This document shows, piece by piece, positions 26,110 to 33,601 of a stretch of 47,000 nucleotides of DNA (position 1 is its first letter; the number at the start of each line of letters is the position of its first letter). Origin of the DNA: Sporolactobacillus sp. STSJ-5 (GTDB taxonomy: Bacteria; Bacillota; Bacilli; Bacillales; Sporolactobacillaceae); contig NZ_JANFOJ010000022.1 in assembly GCF_024385605.1 (NCBI RefSeq), forward strand, positions 1-47,000. The letters run 5' to 3'. Below the pieces are notes generated by a model. That model did not search any database and had not been told where the DNA came from. It was given only the letters and a program-made list of their open reading frames with translations. Made by a program: the position numbers and the translations under genes.

Positions 26110-27543
26110 CTAAGAAATTCGTAATTCGTCCTGTACTTCAGGTGTTTCCTGCTTTTCTCGAATTATTTGCGTTATGGTTAAACGTGGGTTTCGGGCAAAC
26201 AGGCAAAAAATCGAACGGCGCAAATAGACCATAACGGTCGCTTCAGAGACAATACCTTTCGATGGCGTGCGCAAATAACGAAAAAACAGTTGTGGCACTC
26301 TCTTTGAGTAGCGTAAGGCCACCATCTGAAGAAGTCCCAGCGCGATACAACTGCACATCATGTATCCTTCCATGGCGTTCACCGCTTGTAGGATTTGTTT
26401 CCGGGCGTTCCGGTCGACCACCTGATCCACCGGCTGAGATTCATCCTTTTTAAGGTAACGTTTCAGTTTCGGCATGGATCGACTCCAAAAATGATACGTG
26501 AAGGCTCCCAACGACTGTTTCATTGTCCGAAAGGTGGTTTCGATGGTAAAACGCCGAGCATAGAGACGTATGATCGCTTCGGGAGACAAGGTCAGATCCG
26601 TGCTTACCAGAATGTCCTGCCGCCCGCACATCTTAACCAGTACAAAGCGCAGTTCGTGATACATCCCCGTACCCCAAAGCAGATCCCGACAGAGATACGA
26701 CACGGGTTCTTCTTTACCATACAACGGAAGTGTGACCGCCTGAAACGCGTCGCTTCGGGAAGCAAACAGGGTGTTCAGCTTGACCTTCGCCCCTTTCTTT
26801 CTTGGCCGCCCCCTTCGCCCCGTTTGAACGGGATACTCATAGGCCGCTGCGGAAGCTTTGGCTCGGGTTACCAGATCCAGTTTCACCGTCCCTTCCTGAT
26901 TCCGCAGATCGAGTCGTTGAAGCGCCGGCACCGATAAAAAATAACGATCAAGGAGAAACAGCGCATGCCCCAGAACTTTAGCTGCGGCATAGCCTTGATC
27001 GATCATCTGAACCACATGCGAATCGTCACACGCTTTGTGACCGTCCTCCCAGCTAAAGATGCTTTTGACCCCGTCTTGAAGGTTAAGGAATAGAGGTAGG
27101 CAAAGGACTTTGCCTGTGGTTCCCATCAGGACGCCGACGGCGCCCCAGAGATGACCAAAGATGAAAGCAGATTTGGACACATCCTCGGACTCTTGATAAA
27201 GCTTCTTTACGCCCGGCATGTGTCGCGCTTCTTTCGCCTGTTTGACCCCATCGCCAACGAGAATCACGGCTTCTCCTTCACGCTTAAGTGGCGCAAACTG
27301 GAGCACAATGTGCAGCCATTTCTGACGTAAATCATCCAGTGACCAAGCAGAGGAGCGAAAAAAATGAATCATCGATTCATAACCTCTAGGATTGAGGGTC
27401 AAGTCACGAATCACGGAAGTGACCCCAAGAGAATCGGAGCGAATCATCAAACCGGTAATGATCACAACAAACCATTTGAATGCGGCGAATCTATGGAAAC
27501 AAGAACGGAATAACAGAAGTATAGAATCGATAAATTTTAACAT
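26110..27543 (-). CDS. IS4-family DDE transposase
   Basis: The 477-aa protein has the DDE catalytic residues: D98 in LVGDGVKQAK, D199 in LLDRYFLS, and E335 in the IS4 signature Y328-x2-R331-x3-E335-x6-K342 (YARRFTIETTFRTMK). A basic linker, RRGRPRKKGAKVK, lies between the second D and E inside the beta-strand insertion region. The frame has no stop or shift, so the enzyme is probably active. The start is uncertain: ATG at 27543 has no good ribosome-binding site and lies behind a long inverted repeat. Its base composition is more GC-rich than nearby genes, consistent with recent acquisition. Confidence 0.92.
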   Translation of the reverse strand: MLKFIDSILLLFRSCFHRFAAFKWFVVIITGLMIRSDSLGVTSVIRDLTLNPRGYESMIHFFRSSAWSLDDLRQKWLHIVLQFAPLKREGEAVILVGDGVKQAKEARHMPGVKKLYQESEDVSKSAFIFGHLWGAVGVLMGTTGKVLCLPLFLNLQDGVKSIFSWEDGHKACDDSHVVQMIDQGYAAAKVLGHALFLLDRYFLSVPALQRLDLRNQEGTVKLDLVTRAKASAAAYEYPVQTGRRGRPRKKGAKVKLNTLFASRSDAFQAVTLPLYGKEEPVSYLCRDLLWGTGMYHELRFVLVKMCGRQDILVSTDLTLSPEAIIRLYARRFTIETTFRTMKQSLGAFTYHFWSRSMPKLKRYLKKDESQPVDQVVDRNARKQILQAVNAMEGYMMCSCIALGLLQMVALRYSKRVPQLFFRYLRTPSKGIVSEATVMVYLRRSIFCLFARNPRLTITQIIREKQETPEVQDELRIS

Positions 27544-27585
27544 GGCACTAGTCAATCGCGAAGGAACAGGATAAACTAGAAGAAC

Positions 27586-27660
27586 GATAACCCTTGGCGA
27601 TTTTTCCTCTCTATTTGTGGTGAATTAGAGGATACCATAAAATCCCATTTAAGGGTTATC
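27586..27660 (-). other. Inverted-repeat leader of the IS element
   Basis: A perfect 10-bp inverted repeat, GATAACCCTT (27586-27595) and AAGGGTTATC (27651-27660), encloses a second pair TCCTCT/AGAGGA (27605-27610 with 27627-27632). It lies between the right end of the IS and the transposase start. Comparable structures in IS10 and IS231 limit translation from read-through transcripts; the same role here is inference. Confidence 0.6.
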
Positions 27661-27714
27661 CTTTTGTTTTATTTACACAGAACTTTTCACTCTCCAGTAA
27701 GTAGGTCACGTAAT

Positions 27715-27748
27715 AAAAAACGTTCGCCAGAAACGGGGAACGTTTTTT
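27715..27748 (-). terminator. Terminator of the HxlR-linked exporter gene
   Basis: AAAAAACGTTC pairs with GAACGTTTTTT (11 bp) and is T-rich on both strands. It lies 24 nt after the exporter stop codon. Confidence 0.88.
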
Positions 27749-27772
27749 ATATGACATCGTTTACTGATTATA

Positions 27773-28969
27773 TTACTCTGAACAAGTAATTCGCTCATTG
27801 GATAGTCGCTCCAATTTGTAACTCCAAATACTAAGAATGGCAGCCGAGAGAACCATCAATGCCCCAATCCAAGTTGTGTTGATGAGTCCAATATGTTCGA
27901 CAACGAGCCCGCCGATGAATGACCCTAATGCAACGCCGCCATTAAACGCGGCAATATTCACTGCTGATGCAACCGCTACGCCTTCCGGAACGAAGCGCTC
28001 GGCAAGCAGAACCGCGTAGAGCTGCAATCCTGGCACGTTCATAAACGCGAACAATCCCATAAATACAACCGTTAATAATCCAATCCATTTGTTTGATGCC
28101 GTAAAATACAAAAAGAAAATTGAAGCTGTTTGAAATAAAAACATATAAATTAGAGCTTTCATCGGATTAGCATTTGATACCTTTCCCCCGACTGTATTCC
28201 CAACCGCAATCGCTATTCCGTAAATAAACAAAATAAGGGCAACTGCACTCGGTGAATATCCAGAGATTTTCTCCAACAAAGGCGATAAATAAGTAAATAC
28301 GACAAATGTACCGCCATATCCAAGAGCCGTGATTACGAATACGAGAAGCAATGGACCAGTTTTAATTAACTTGAATTGATCTGTAAACTTTATCTTAGTC
28401 GACTTTTTAAGATTTGATGGAATAAGAATGCTGTTCGCAATCAATGCGATCAGCCCAATAGCAACGATAATTACAAATGCTGCCCGCCAGCCAAGGATCT
28501 GCCCTATAAACGTGCCGATCGGAACCCCGGTTACAGTCGCAAGCGTGACACCTGTAAACATAATCGCAATTGCACTCGCTCTTTTGTTCGGTGCAACGAT
28601 ATCTGCTGCTATTGTCGAACCGATCGACATAAAAACTCCATGTGAAAATGAAGAAAGAATTCTGGCTGCAAGAAGTACAAAGATCGATGTTGCTCCTGCT
28701 GCAAGTGAGTTTGCAATGAGAAACACGATCATGATCAGCATCAGCAATTGCTTTTTTGGTATTTTTATGGTTAGAGAAGTCAGTACCGGAGCGCCTACTG
28801 TAACCCCCAGTGCGTAGAGCGTTACAGTCAAACCTGCAAGCGAATAGGACACATGAAATTCATTCATAATGAGTGGGAGAAGCCCCACGCTGATAAATTC
28901 AGTCGTTCCAATTGCGAACGCGCTAATCGCTAATGAGATTAGTGAAAACAAACTACCTTTTGAAGACAT
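27773..28969 (-). CDS. MFS exporter, YdhP/AraJ-like (DHA1 family)
   Basis: The 398-aa protein has 12 predicted membrane segments and the N-terminal signature FAIGTTEFISVGLLPLI seen in YdhP, AraJ and purine-efflux relatives. Motif A is replaced by a KIPKKQLL-type loop after TM2. The ATG at 28969 follows AAGGAGATC; the frame extends 14 codons upstream without a site. A divergent HxlR-type regulator gene, with direct repeats between, suggests induction by a toxic or electrophilic compound. The transported substrate is unknown. The IS element inserted just beyond its terminator. Confidence 0.87.
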   Translation of the reverse strand: MSSKGSLFSLISLAISAFAIGTTEFISVGLLPLIMNEFHVSYSLAGLTVTLYALGVTVGAPVLTSLTIKIPKKQLLMLIMIVFLIANSLAAGATSIFVLLAARILSSFSHGVFMSIGSTIAADIVAPNKRASAIAIMFTGVTLATVTGVPIGTFIGQILGWRAAFVIIVAIGLIALIANSILIPSNLKKSTKIKFTDQFKLIKTGPLLLVFVITALGYGGTFVVFTYLSPLLEKISGYSPSAVALILFIYGIAIAVGNTVGGKVSNANPMKALIYMFLFQTASIFFLYFTASNKWIGLLTVVFMGLFAFMNVPGLQLYAVLLAERFVPEGVAVASAVNIAAFNGGVALGSFIGGLVVEHIGLINTTWIGALMVLSAAILSIWSYKLERLSNERITCSE

Positions 28970-29045
28970 AAGAGATCTCCTTCCAAAAATAATGTTCATT
29001 ACTGAGTGCATATGCTATTATGGAAGGTGCATCCCATTTCGACAA

Positions 29046-29081
29046 GTACGCACTTTTTTGTATGGTAGGTACTTTTTAGTA
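29046..29081. promoter_or_regulatory. Candidate HxlR-type operator (two direct repeats)
   Basis: GTACGCACTTTTTTGTA (29046-29062) and GTAGGTACTTTTTAGTA (29065-29081) agree at 14 of 17 positions with a 19-bp period. They lie between the divergent exporter and hxlR-like genes, just upstream of the ribosome-binding site of the regulator. B. subtilis HxlR is known to bind direct repeats; use by this regulator is inference. Confidence 0.5.
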
Positions 29082-29098
29082 ACAAATGGAGGTTTATA

Positions 29099-29458
29099 AT
29101 GACGAAAAAATATAACATATCCGTTGAAGCGACACTTGAAGTGATTGGTGGGAAATGGAAACCGGTGATCCTTTGTCATTTGATCCACGGGAAGAAAAGA
29201 ACCGGTGAACTGAAACGATTAATACCAAATATTACTCAAAAGATGCTCACGCAACAACTGCGTGAACTGGAACATGATGGCATTATAAATCGAATTGTCT
29301 ATAATCAAGTGCCCCCAAAAGTCGAATATGAGTTAAGCGAATATGGAGATTCACTGAGAGAGATTCTTAGTTCACTCTGTAAATGGGGCGAACACCACAT
29401 TGAAAAAACATACGGAACCACAAAGGATTATCTAGAAGACAGCGTACTTAACCGGTAA
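29099..29458 (+). CDS. HxlR-family winged-helix regulator
   Basis: The 119-aa protein carries the HxlR domain: VEATLEVIGGKWKPVILCHLIHGKKRTGELKRLIPNITQKMLTQQLRELEHDGII... with the wing IVYNQVPPKVEYELSEYG. Some relatives (HypR, YodB) sense electrophiles by an N-terminal cysteine. Here the only Cys residues I see are in ILCHL and SLCKW, so thiol sensing is possible but not shown. GGAGG precedes the ATG. It very likely controls the divergent exporter and itself. Confidence 0.92.
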   Translation: MTKKYNISVEATLEVIGGKWKPVILCHLIHGKKRTGELKRLIPNITQKMLTQQLRELEHDGIINRIVYNQVPPKVEYELSEYGDSLREILSSLCKWGEHHIEKTYGTTKDYLEDSVLNR

Positions 29459-29459
29459 T

Positions 29460-29498
29460 ACAAAAGCCGTCCGAGAAATTGCCCCGGACGGCTTTTGT
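29460..29498. terminator. Bidirectional terminator
   Basis: A perfect 14-bp stem, ACAAAAGCCGTCCG with CGGACGGCTTTTGT, separates convergent hxlR-like and DUF4064 genes. Confidence 0.92.
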
Positions 29499-29527
29499 AA
29501 TAGACTCATATGGCTTAGATCGAAAAA

Positions 29528-29935
29528 TTAATAAGAATCAATAGGCTGCTTAGACTTTCTTACAAGTGCCATAACACCTGCAATAATCAACAAGATGCCC
29601 GGAATCAGCAATTCCGGAAGACTAAGCACGCCTGCTATAAGAATGAGTACACCAGCAGTTTTCGCCATTTTTAGCTTTAATAATAAAAATAATCCAATGG
29701 CCGTCAACAAAAAGATAATGATTGTAAACACCAAAATCATATTACCGAAGATTTGTGCAAAATGCACAATTTCATTAATCTGTTGCGGCGTTAAATTTTG
29801 CTCTTCACTTGCCGCTTTCAACTGCATCTGAAATGCCGAATAGTCTGCTGTAAGCAAGCGTATTCCGATTAGTAAAAATAAAAGGTTGATGCATCCGCCA
29901 ATAATCGTTAAAGCAATTTCACCAGTTCTTCTCAA
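29528..29935 (-). CDS. DUF4064-type small membrane protein
   Basis: The 135-aa protein has four hydrophobic segments (about residues 8-28, 65-87, 90-105, 107-127) with a short extracytoplasmic helical loop containing NLTPQQINEIV between the first two. This matches the DUF4064 family, whose function is unknown. It starts at TTG with AGGAGGG at 7 nt. It lies 34 nt after the YcxB-like gene on the same strand and is probably co-transcribed with it. Confidence 0.75.
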   Translation of the reverse strand: MRRTGEIALTIIGGCINLLFLLIGIRLLTADYSAFQMQLKAASEEQNLTPQQINEIVHFAQIFGNMILVFTIIIFLLTAIGLFLLLKLKMAKTAGVLILIAGVLSLPELLIPGILLIIAGVMALVRKSKQPIDSY

Positions 29936-29969
29936 AATAGACCCTCCTCGAAGTCGTCGTTAATCCCGT

Positions 29970-30494
29970 TTATTCTTTTAAAACAGAATTAGGAACAATT
30001 TTTTCAAAAAGTTTATCTAGTTCACGTTCTCCAATCACTTTTTTCGGCAAAATGATCGCTGCCATTGGATTGATATAAAAGAAAAGATAGTCTGACGTTT
30101 CCGTGATCTTGACAATACCTGCCCATGAAGTCCTGTATTCTCGATCCGAACCTGCACCTTCGAGAAGACCTTCTTCTGTCAATTCAAGCCGCTCATCAAG
30201 GGGCAATTGATTCCCCATTTTTTCATCAATCATTTTTGAAAGGTTGCGTCGAACGCTTCGGAAAAAGAACTTAGGGGTAATGAAGAACCACACAATAGCG
30301 AGAATACAGAAGAAGATAAATAATCCCGGCATAAAATCACCGCCTACCATGGGAACGATCAGTGGAAAGAGAACAAAAATAAGTGAACAAAGACGTGCTG
30401 TCCATAACGATCGGCTCATTGCCTGTGAATGTTCGTAAGCTTTCAGATTAAAAGCAATGTAGTCTTCCTTTGTCAGCTGATAGCGTAAATCCAA
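29970..30494 (-). CDS. YcxB-like membrane protein
   Basis: The 174-aa protein has an N-terminal cytosolic stretch, a hairpin of two membrane segments (about residues 35-80) and a C-terminal YcxB-like domain with LELTEEGLLEGAGSDREYRTSWAGIVKITETSDYLFFYINPMAAIILPKK. Its function is unknown. The frame extends 17 codons upstream, but TTG at 30494 has AGAGGTG at 7 nt and gives the usual short N-terminus, so I use it. It forms a likely two-gene operon with the DUF4064 gene. Confidence 0.72.
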   Translation of the reverse strand: MDLRYQLTKEDYIAFNLKAYEHSQAMSRSLWTARLCSLIFVLFPLIVPMVGGDFMPGLFIFFCILAIVWFFITPKFFFRSVRRNLSKMIDEKMGNQLPLDERLELTEEGLLEGAGSDREYRTSWAGIVKITETSDYLFFYINPMAAIILPKKVIGERELDKLFEKIVPNSVLKE

Positions 30495-30609
30495 GCATCT
30501 ACACCTCTTCAAAATGGAAAATTGTACCTCACTAAAACTATACACTAATTTTCACGCTCGTTCACGAAGTTTCTATCTTGATATTGTTTTAAATTTTCGT
30601 AAAGAAAAA

Positions 30610-30645
30610 CAAGACTCCTCAGAGTTATTTCTCTTTGGAATCTTG
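30610..30645 (-). terminator. Terminator of sacB
   Basis: On the minus strand CAAGATTCC pairs with GGAGTCTTG, with an inner AGAG/CTCT pair, followed by TTTTTCTTT. It lies 35 nt after the sacB stop codon. Confidence 0.8.
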
Positions 30646-30680
30646 CTTGTTATTCATCAATGATACAGCTGTTGCATTTA

Positions 30681-32126
30681 TCAATGTTTGCCGATTGTTA
30701 ACTGCCCTTGTTCAAGAATGCTGTTTTTCACAACTGAGGTGTTTGAACCATCAATGCTAAGCAAGAAACTTGGTGCAAATGTTGATTGATGATCCGTAAA
30801 GAATCCTCTATTTGTCATATAACTTGTAATAACCACTTTGTTTCCTTTATTTTGAGGAACCGCAAAATGCGAATAAGTAAAGGTCAGATCTTGTGGATCA
30901 AGGTCCGTGTGAAGCACAAGTCCGCTCTTATTGAGTGGCTTATATGGTCCGGTCAATGAATTTGACACAAATCCAAGCATGTAAATATCTTTATCGGCAA
31001 TCCCGTTAATCGTCATTTTAGCACCGCGTGAATCGGTGAACAGATACCATTTACCATTCATTTTGAAAACATTAGCTCGTTCGATTTCATCGGTAACAGT
31101 GTTAGAGGCGATCAGCGGCTTCAAGACCTTCTTTAATGTAAAGTCATTATTCAATTCGATGATGCCGAGTGCGCCATTTGCCAGCGACGCCAGCTGTTTT
31201 TTCGAACTGTTCAAAAGACTCTCTTTTTCAATTTTGTAGAATTCATAGCTCCCGCCATAATAAGCAGGGTTGTCAAATTGATCATCGCCTTGATATCCGG
31301 TTTCCGTTCCTGTATTCGATTCGAAAACAAGATACTTATGACCGTTGTCTTCAACGTAGTGAGGGTCGCGCAGTGTGTGATTGTCTCCTGATCCAAACAA
31401 GCCTTCATCATGGAACTGTTGAATATTTTGATAGATTGTGCCATCGCCGCCGTCAAAGATCGACTTATAATCTTGAATGCCGTCCACTTTAAGGTTATCT
31501 TGTCCTACTTGACTGACATTAATTTGCGCGGTTGTGAGCACCTGATTGCTGTCCCCTGTTCCCCCGACTTCCGGCGCTCCGGAGAAGTCTGTATAGAACA
31601 ATCGCACTTTACCATCATTAGTCAGTGTCGCAGATCCCGACCATTCTTGTGTTTGGTGGCTTAAATACGGGTCATTAGGCACATTCTTGTCGCTGTTTTT
31701 GAACACGCGACCCGCGCTCTTCCAACTATCAATCGAGTTGTCACCAATCTTTTGATAGAAGAGATAGATGGTCGTATCATTTCCATCATTCGGGGCGCCA
31801 GCAAGTGCGAAAACGACATGATAGCCATGATAGTTTGCTGTCGTGCCATCAGCATTCTGTAGAGGCCAGCTGTCCCATACATCCAATCCTGCGACGGAGT
31901 CCAAATTTTTAACCGTTGAAGAATTAAATGCAGGAACTTCAAATTGGCTGCTTCCCTGCTGTTTCGCAACTTTCAGCATATCATAACGTGTGATATGCGA
32001 AAATCCATAGTCTTGATAGTTTTGACTTGCATGCTTTGCATAAGTTTGAGTTGTGCCTACTCCTAGAAAAAGTGCTGCAGCTGCGACTGCAACCGTCGCT
32101 TTTTTTAAGGTTGTTTGAATTGTCAT
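30681..32126 (-). CDS. sacB: Secreted levansucrase (GH68)
   Basis: The 481-aa preprotein has a signal peptide (about residues 1-30, ending TYA) and a five-bladed GH68 domain. It splits sucrose and transfers fructose to make levan or fructo-oligosaccharides outside the cell. The catalytic residues align with B. subtilis SacB D86, D247 and E342 as D85 (LDVWDSWPLQ), D254 (TLRDPHYVED) and E349 (VTDEIERANVF). Length is normal. AGGAGACAG precedes the ATG. No sucrose permease, sacA, levanase or SacY antiterminator is nearby. Instead, an Rgg-type regulator lies divergently upstream beyond a decayed small gene. Confidence 0.97.
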   Translation of the reverse strand: MTIQTTLKKATVAVAAAALFLGVGTTQTYAKHASQNYQDYGFSHITRYDMLKVAKQQGSSQFEVPAFNSSTVKNLDSVAGLDVWDSWPLQNADGTTANYHGYHVVFALAGAPNDGNDTTIYLFYQKIGDNSIDSWKSAGRVFKNSDKNVPNDPYLSHQTQEWSGSATLTNDGKVRLFYTDFSGAPEVGGTGDSNQVLTTAQINVSQVGQDNLKVDGIQDYKSIFDGGDGTIYQNIQQFHDEGLFGSGDNHTLRDPHYVEDNGHKYLVFESNTGTETGYQGDDQFDNPAYYGGSYEFYKIEKESLLNSSKKQLASLANGALGIIELNNDFTLKKVLKPLIASNTVTDEIERANVFKMNGKWYLFTDSRGAKMTINGIADKDIYMLGFVSNSLTGPYKPLNKSGLVLHTDLDPQDLTFTYSHFAVPQNKGNKVVITSYMTNRGFFTDHQSTFAPSFLLSIDGSNTSVVKNSILEQGQLTIGKH

Positions 32127-32214
32127 TTCTCTGTCTCCTTTTTATCCTAATATTCTGTCTTTTTCGGTGTTTCGTTTGCCCATCATTTGATAAAAAGGTC
32201 CCGTACATTGCTAT

Positions 32215-32243
32215 TTTTTATCTTTTTATACAAATAATGTAAA
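32215..32243 (-). promoter_or_regulatory. Candidate sacB promoter
   Basis: On the minus strand TTTACA (32238-32243), a 17-bp spacer and TAAAAA (32215-32220) lie about 90 nt before the sacB start. The leader contains a GATAAAAA/TTTTTATC inverted repeat but no terminator-antiterminator pair that I can defend. Confidence 0.35.
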
Positions 32244-32250
32244 TTTAATG

Positions 32251-32486
32251 TTAAAAAATGAGCTGAGAATCTGATCGAGCCACATCCGCCCAACGATCAA
32301 TCCTCAACTGCCACCAATACCTCTTTTTCGCAAGTGTATAATTCACAATGCGATAAAAAAACGGCATTGGAAGACTGCAAGGCAGTCCAAATAGGTATGC
32401 TATCATTAAGGGGAGCATCAATAATAGCTAAGCAACACAACTTACTACGCAATTGAGCAAAACCATATAATATCAGGTCTGAACAT
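32251..32486 (-). pseudogene. Decayed small membrane-protein gene next to rgg
   Basis: AGGAGGTG stands correctly before an ATG at 32486, which opens MFRPDIIWFCSIA and then stops. Shifting by one base in a T run gives a hydrophobic continuation interrupted by a single TAG. The same frame then runs open from about 32427 to a TAA at 32251 with LLLMLPLMIAYLFGLPC and a basic tail (YTLAKKRYWWQLRIDRW). I read this as one membrane protein of about 78 codons disabled by a frameshift and a nonsense change. The alternatives are a real 13-aa peptide from the strong site, or a 55-aa protein from the ATG at 32418, which has no ribosome-binding site. Confidence 0.45.
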
Positions 32487-32525
32487 GGTCGACACCTCCT
32501 CTTGATGGATTAATCGTAGCATGAT

Positions 32526-32553
32526 TCGACATAAATGTATTAAAATGTATCAT
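32526..32553 (+). promoter_or_regulatory. Candidate promoter of the Rgg-type gene
   Basis: TCGACA, a 16-bp spacer and TATCAT resemble a SigA promoter 28 nt upstream of the start codon. Confidence 0.5.
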
Positions 32554-32581
32554 ATACTCACATATATAGGAGGAACGACTT

Positions 32582-33466
32582 ATGGAATATCAATTAGGAG
32601 AGGTTTTAAAAAGAGTTCGGCAATCGAAACGCTACACACAAAAATATATCGCCGGTGACCAAATGTCCCGCGCAACCTATGCTAAAATAGAGGCTTGTGA
32701 CATGCAGCCAACAGTAGGTAAATTTATGCACATTTTAAAAAAACTTGATATATCCTATGAGGAATTAACTTACATACAGAATTCTTATAGTCTTAACGGC
32801 AAGGATGAAATCGTTCATGATTTTTTTAAACTTACCTCCAGTGAAGACATACAAAAAGTCATTAATCTCAATGCAAAGTGCGAAAAGTATTTAAAACAGT
32901 ATTCTGATAGTGTCGTTCAAGACATTCATTATGTATGTAGTGCAATTTCTTCCATTCATTTTGAAAAGACCTTTGATCATGCATTTCCATATGCCAAAAA
33001 AGTATGGGAACGTTTGTCCAAACTGGACAATTGGTACTCAGTAGAATTGAAACTAATTAATAATATTTTCTTCTTCTTTCCCTTAGAAACTGGTATATCC
33101 ATAGGAAAACGTGCACTAAAAGAAATTGATCGTTGTTCCTATATTATTAGAAGCGATGAACTAAAATCATCATATTTACTAAACCTAACTATTCTTCTGA
33201 TTAAAAACAACAAATATGATCAAGCCTATCTATATGCCAATAAATCTATCGATGAATGCATGCGAATCAAAAGATTTGAAGCTTTAGCTGTAGCTTATGC
33301 AAGAAAAGGAATGATCTTGGTCAAAATGGAACAACAAAAAGATGGGCTTGTATTAATTAAAAAAGGATTATCCATTTGCCAAGTTCTCGATCTAGCCTCA
33401 ATGCTTAATGCGCTTACACAAGAAGTTCATGAATTAACCTCAATTGATATTGAACTAAAAATTTGA
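32582..33466 (+). CDS. Rgg/GadR/MutR-family transcriptional regulator
   Basis: The 294-aa protein has an N-terminal XRE-type helix-turn-helix (about residues 5-60, LGEVLKRVRQSKRYTQKYIAGDQMSRATYAKIEA) and a helical TPR-like domain (about 75-290). This is the layout of Rgg, PlcR and NprR, which usually bind short re-imported peptides. The codon use is AT-rich compared with neighbours. GGAGG precedes the ATG at 8 nt. It is divergent from sacB with the decayed small gene between. Rgg was first described as a regulator of a streptococcal glucosyltransferase gene, so control of levansucrase is a reasonable hypothesis, not shown here. Confidence 0.85.
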   Translation: MEYQLGEVLKRVRQSKRYTQKYIAGDQMSRATYAKIEACDMQPTVGKFMHILKKLDISYEELTYIQNSYSLNGKDEIVHDFFKLTSSEDIQKVINLNAKCEKYLKQYSDSVVQDIHYVCSAISSIHFEKTFDHAFPYAKKVWERLSKLDNWYSVELKLINNIFFFFPLETGISIGKRALKEIDRCSYIIRSDELKSSYLLNLTILLIKNNKYDQAYLYANKSIDECMRIKRFEALAVAYARKGMILVKMEQQKDGLVLIKKGLSICQVLDLASMLNALTQEVHELTSIDIELKI

Positions 33467-33601
33467 TCTCACAAAAAAATGGACCCTTCTCTTTCTCATC
33501 TCCCCTATGTTATTTCCCCAACCATAGAAGACTGAATTTTGGCATTTTTCGTCATTTGTTAATTTAATTTAGACCAAAATACAAAATTATTCTCAAACAC
33601 T

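Larger units (their letters stand above)
26085..27697 (-). mobile_element. IS4-family insertion sequence, apparently complete
   Basis: The element is 1613 bp. Its ends are 19-bp imperfect inverted repeats: CTCGACAGTCAAAAGTTCT at the left, and the reverse complement of the right end reads CTGGAGAGTGAAAAGTTCT, so 16 of 19 match. Direct copies of TAAGTAG flank it (26078-26084 and 27698-27704), which I read as a 7-bp target duplication. One intact transposase gene fills it. A short duplication of 7-8 bp is, as I recall, typical of the ISPepr1 subgroup of IS4; database comparison is needed to place it. Confidence 0.88.

Noticed and set aside
26395-26937. 180-codon plus-strand frame inside the IS element
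   Set aside because: It is antisense to the transposase, arises from its GC-rich codons, and lacks a start site.
32127-32250. SacY-type antitermination site in the sacB leader
   Set aside because: There is an AT-rich inverted repeat but no recognisable antiterminator sequence or terminator with a T run.
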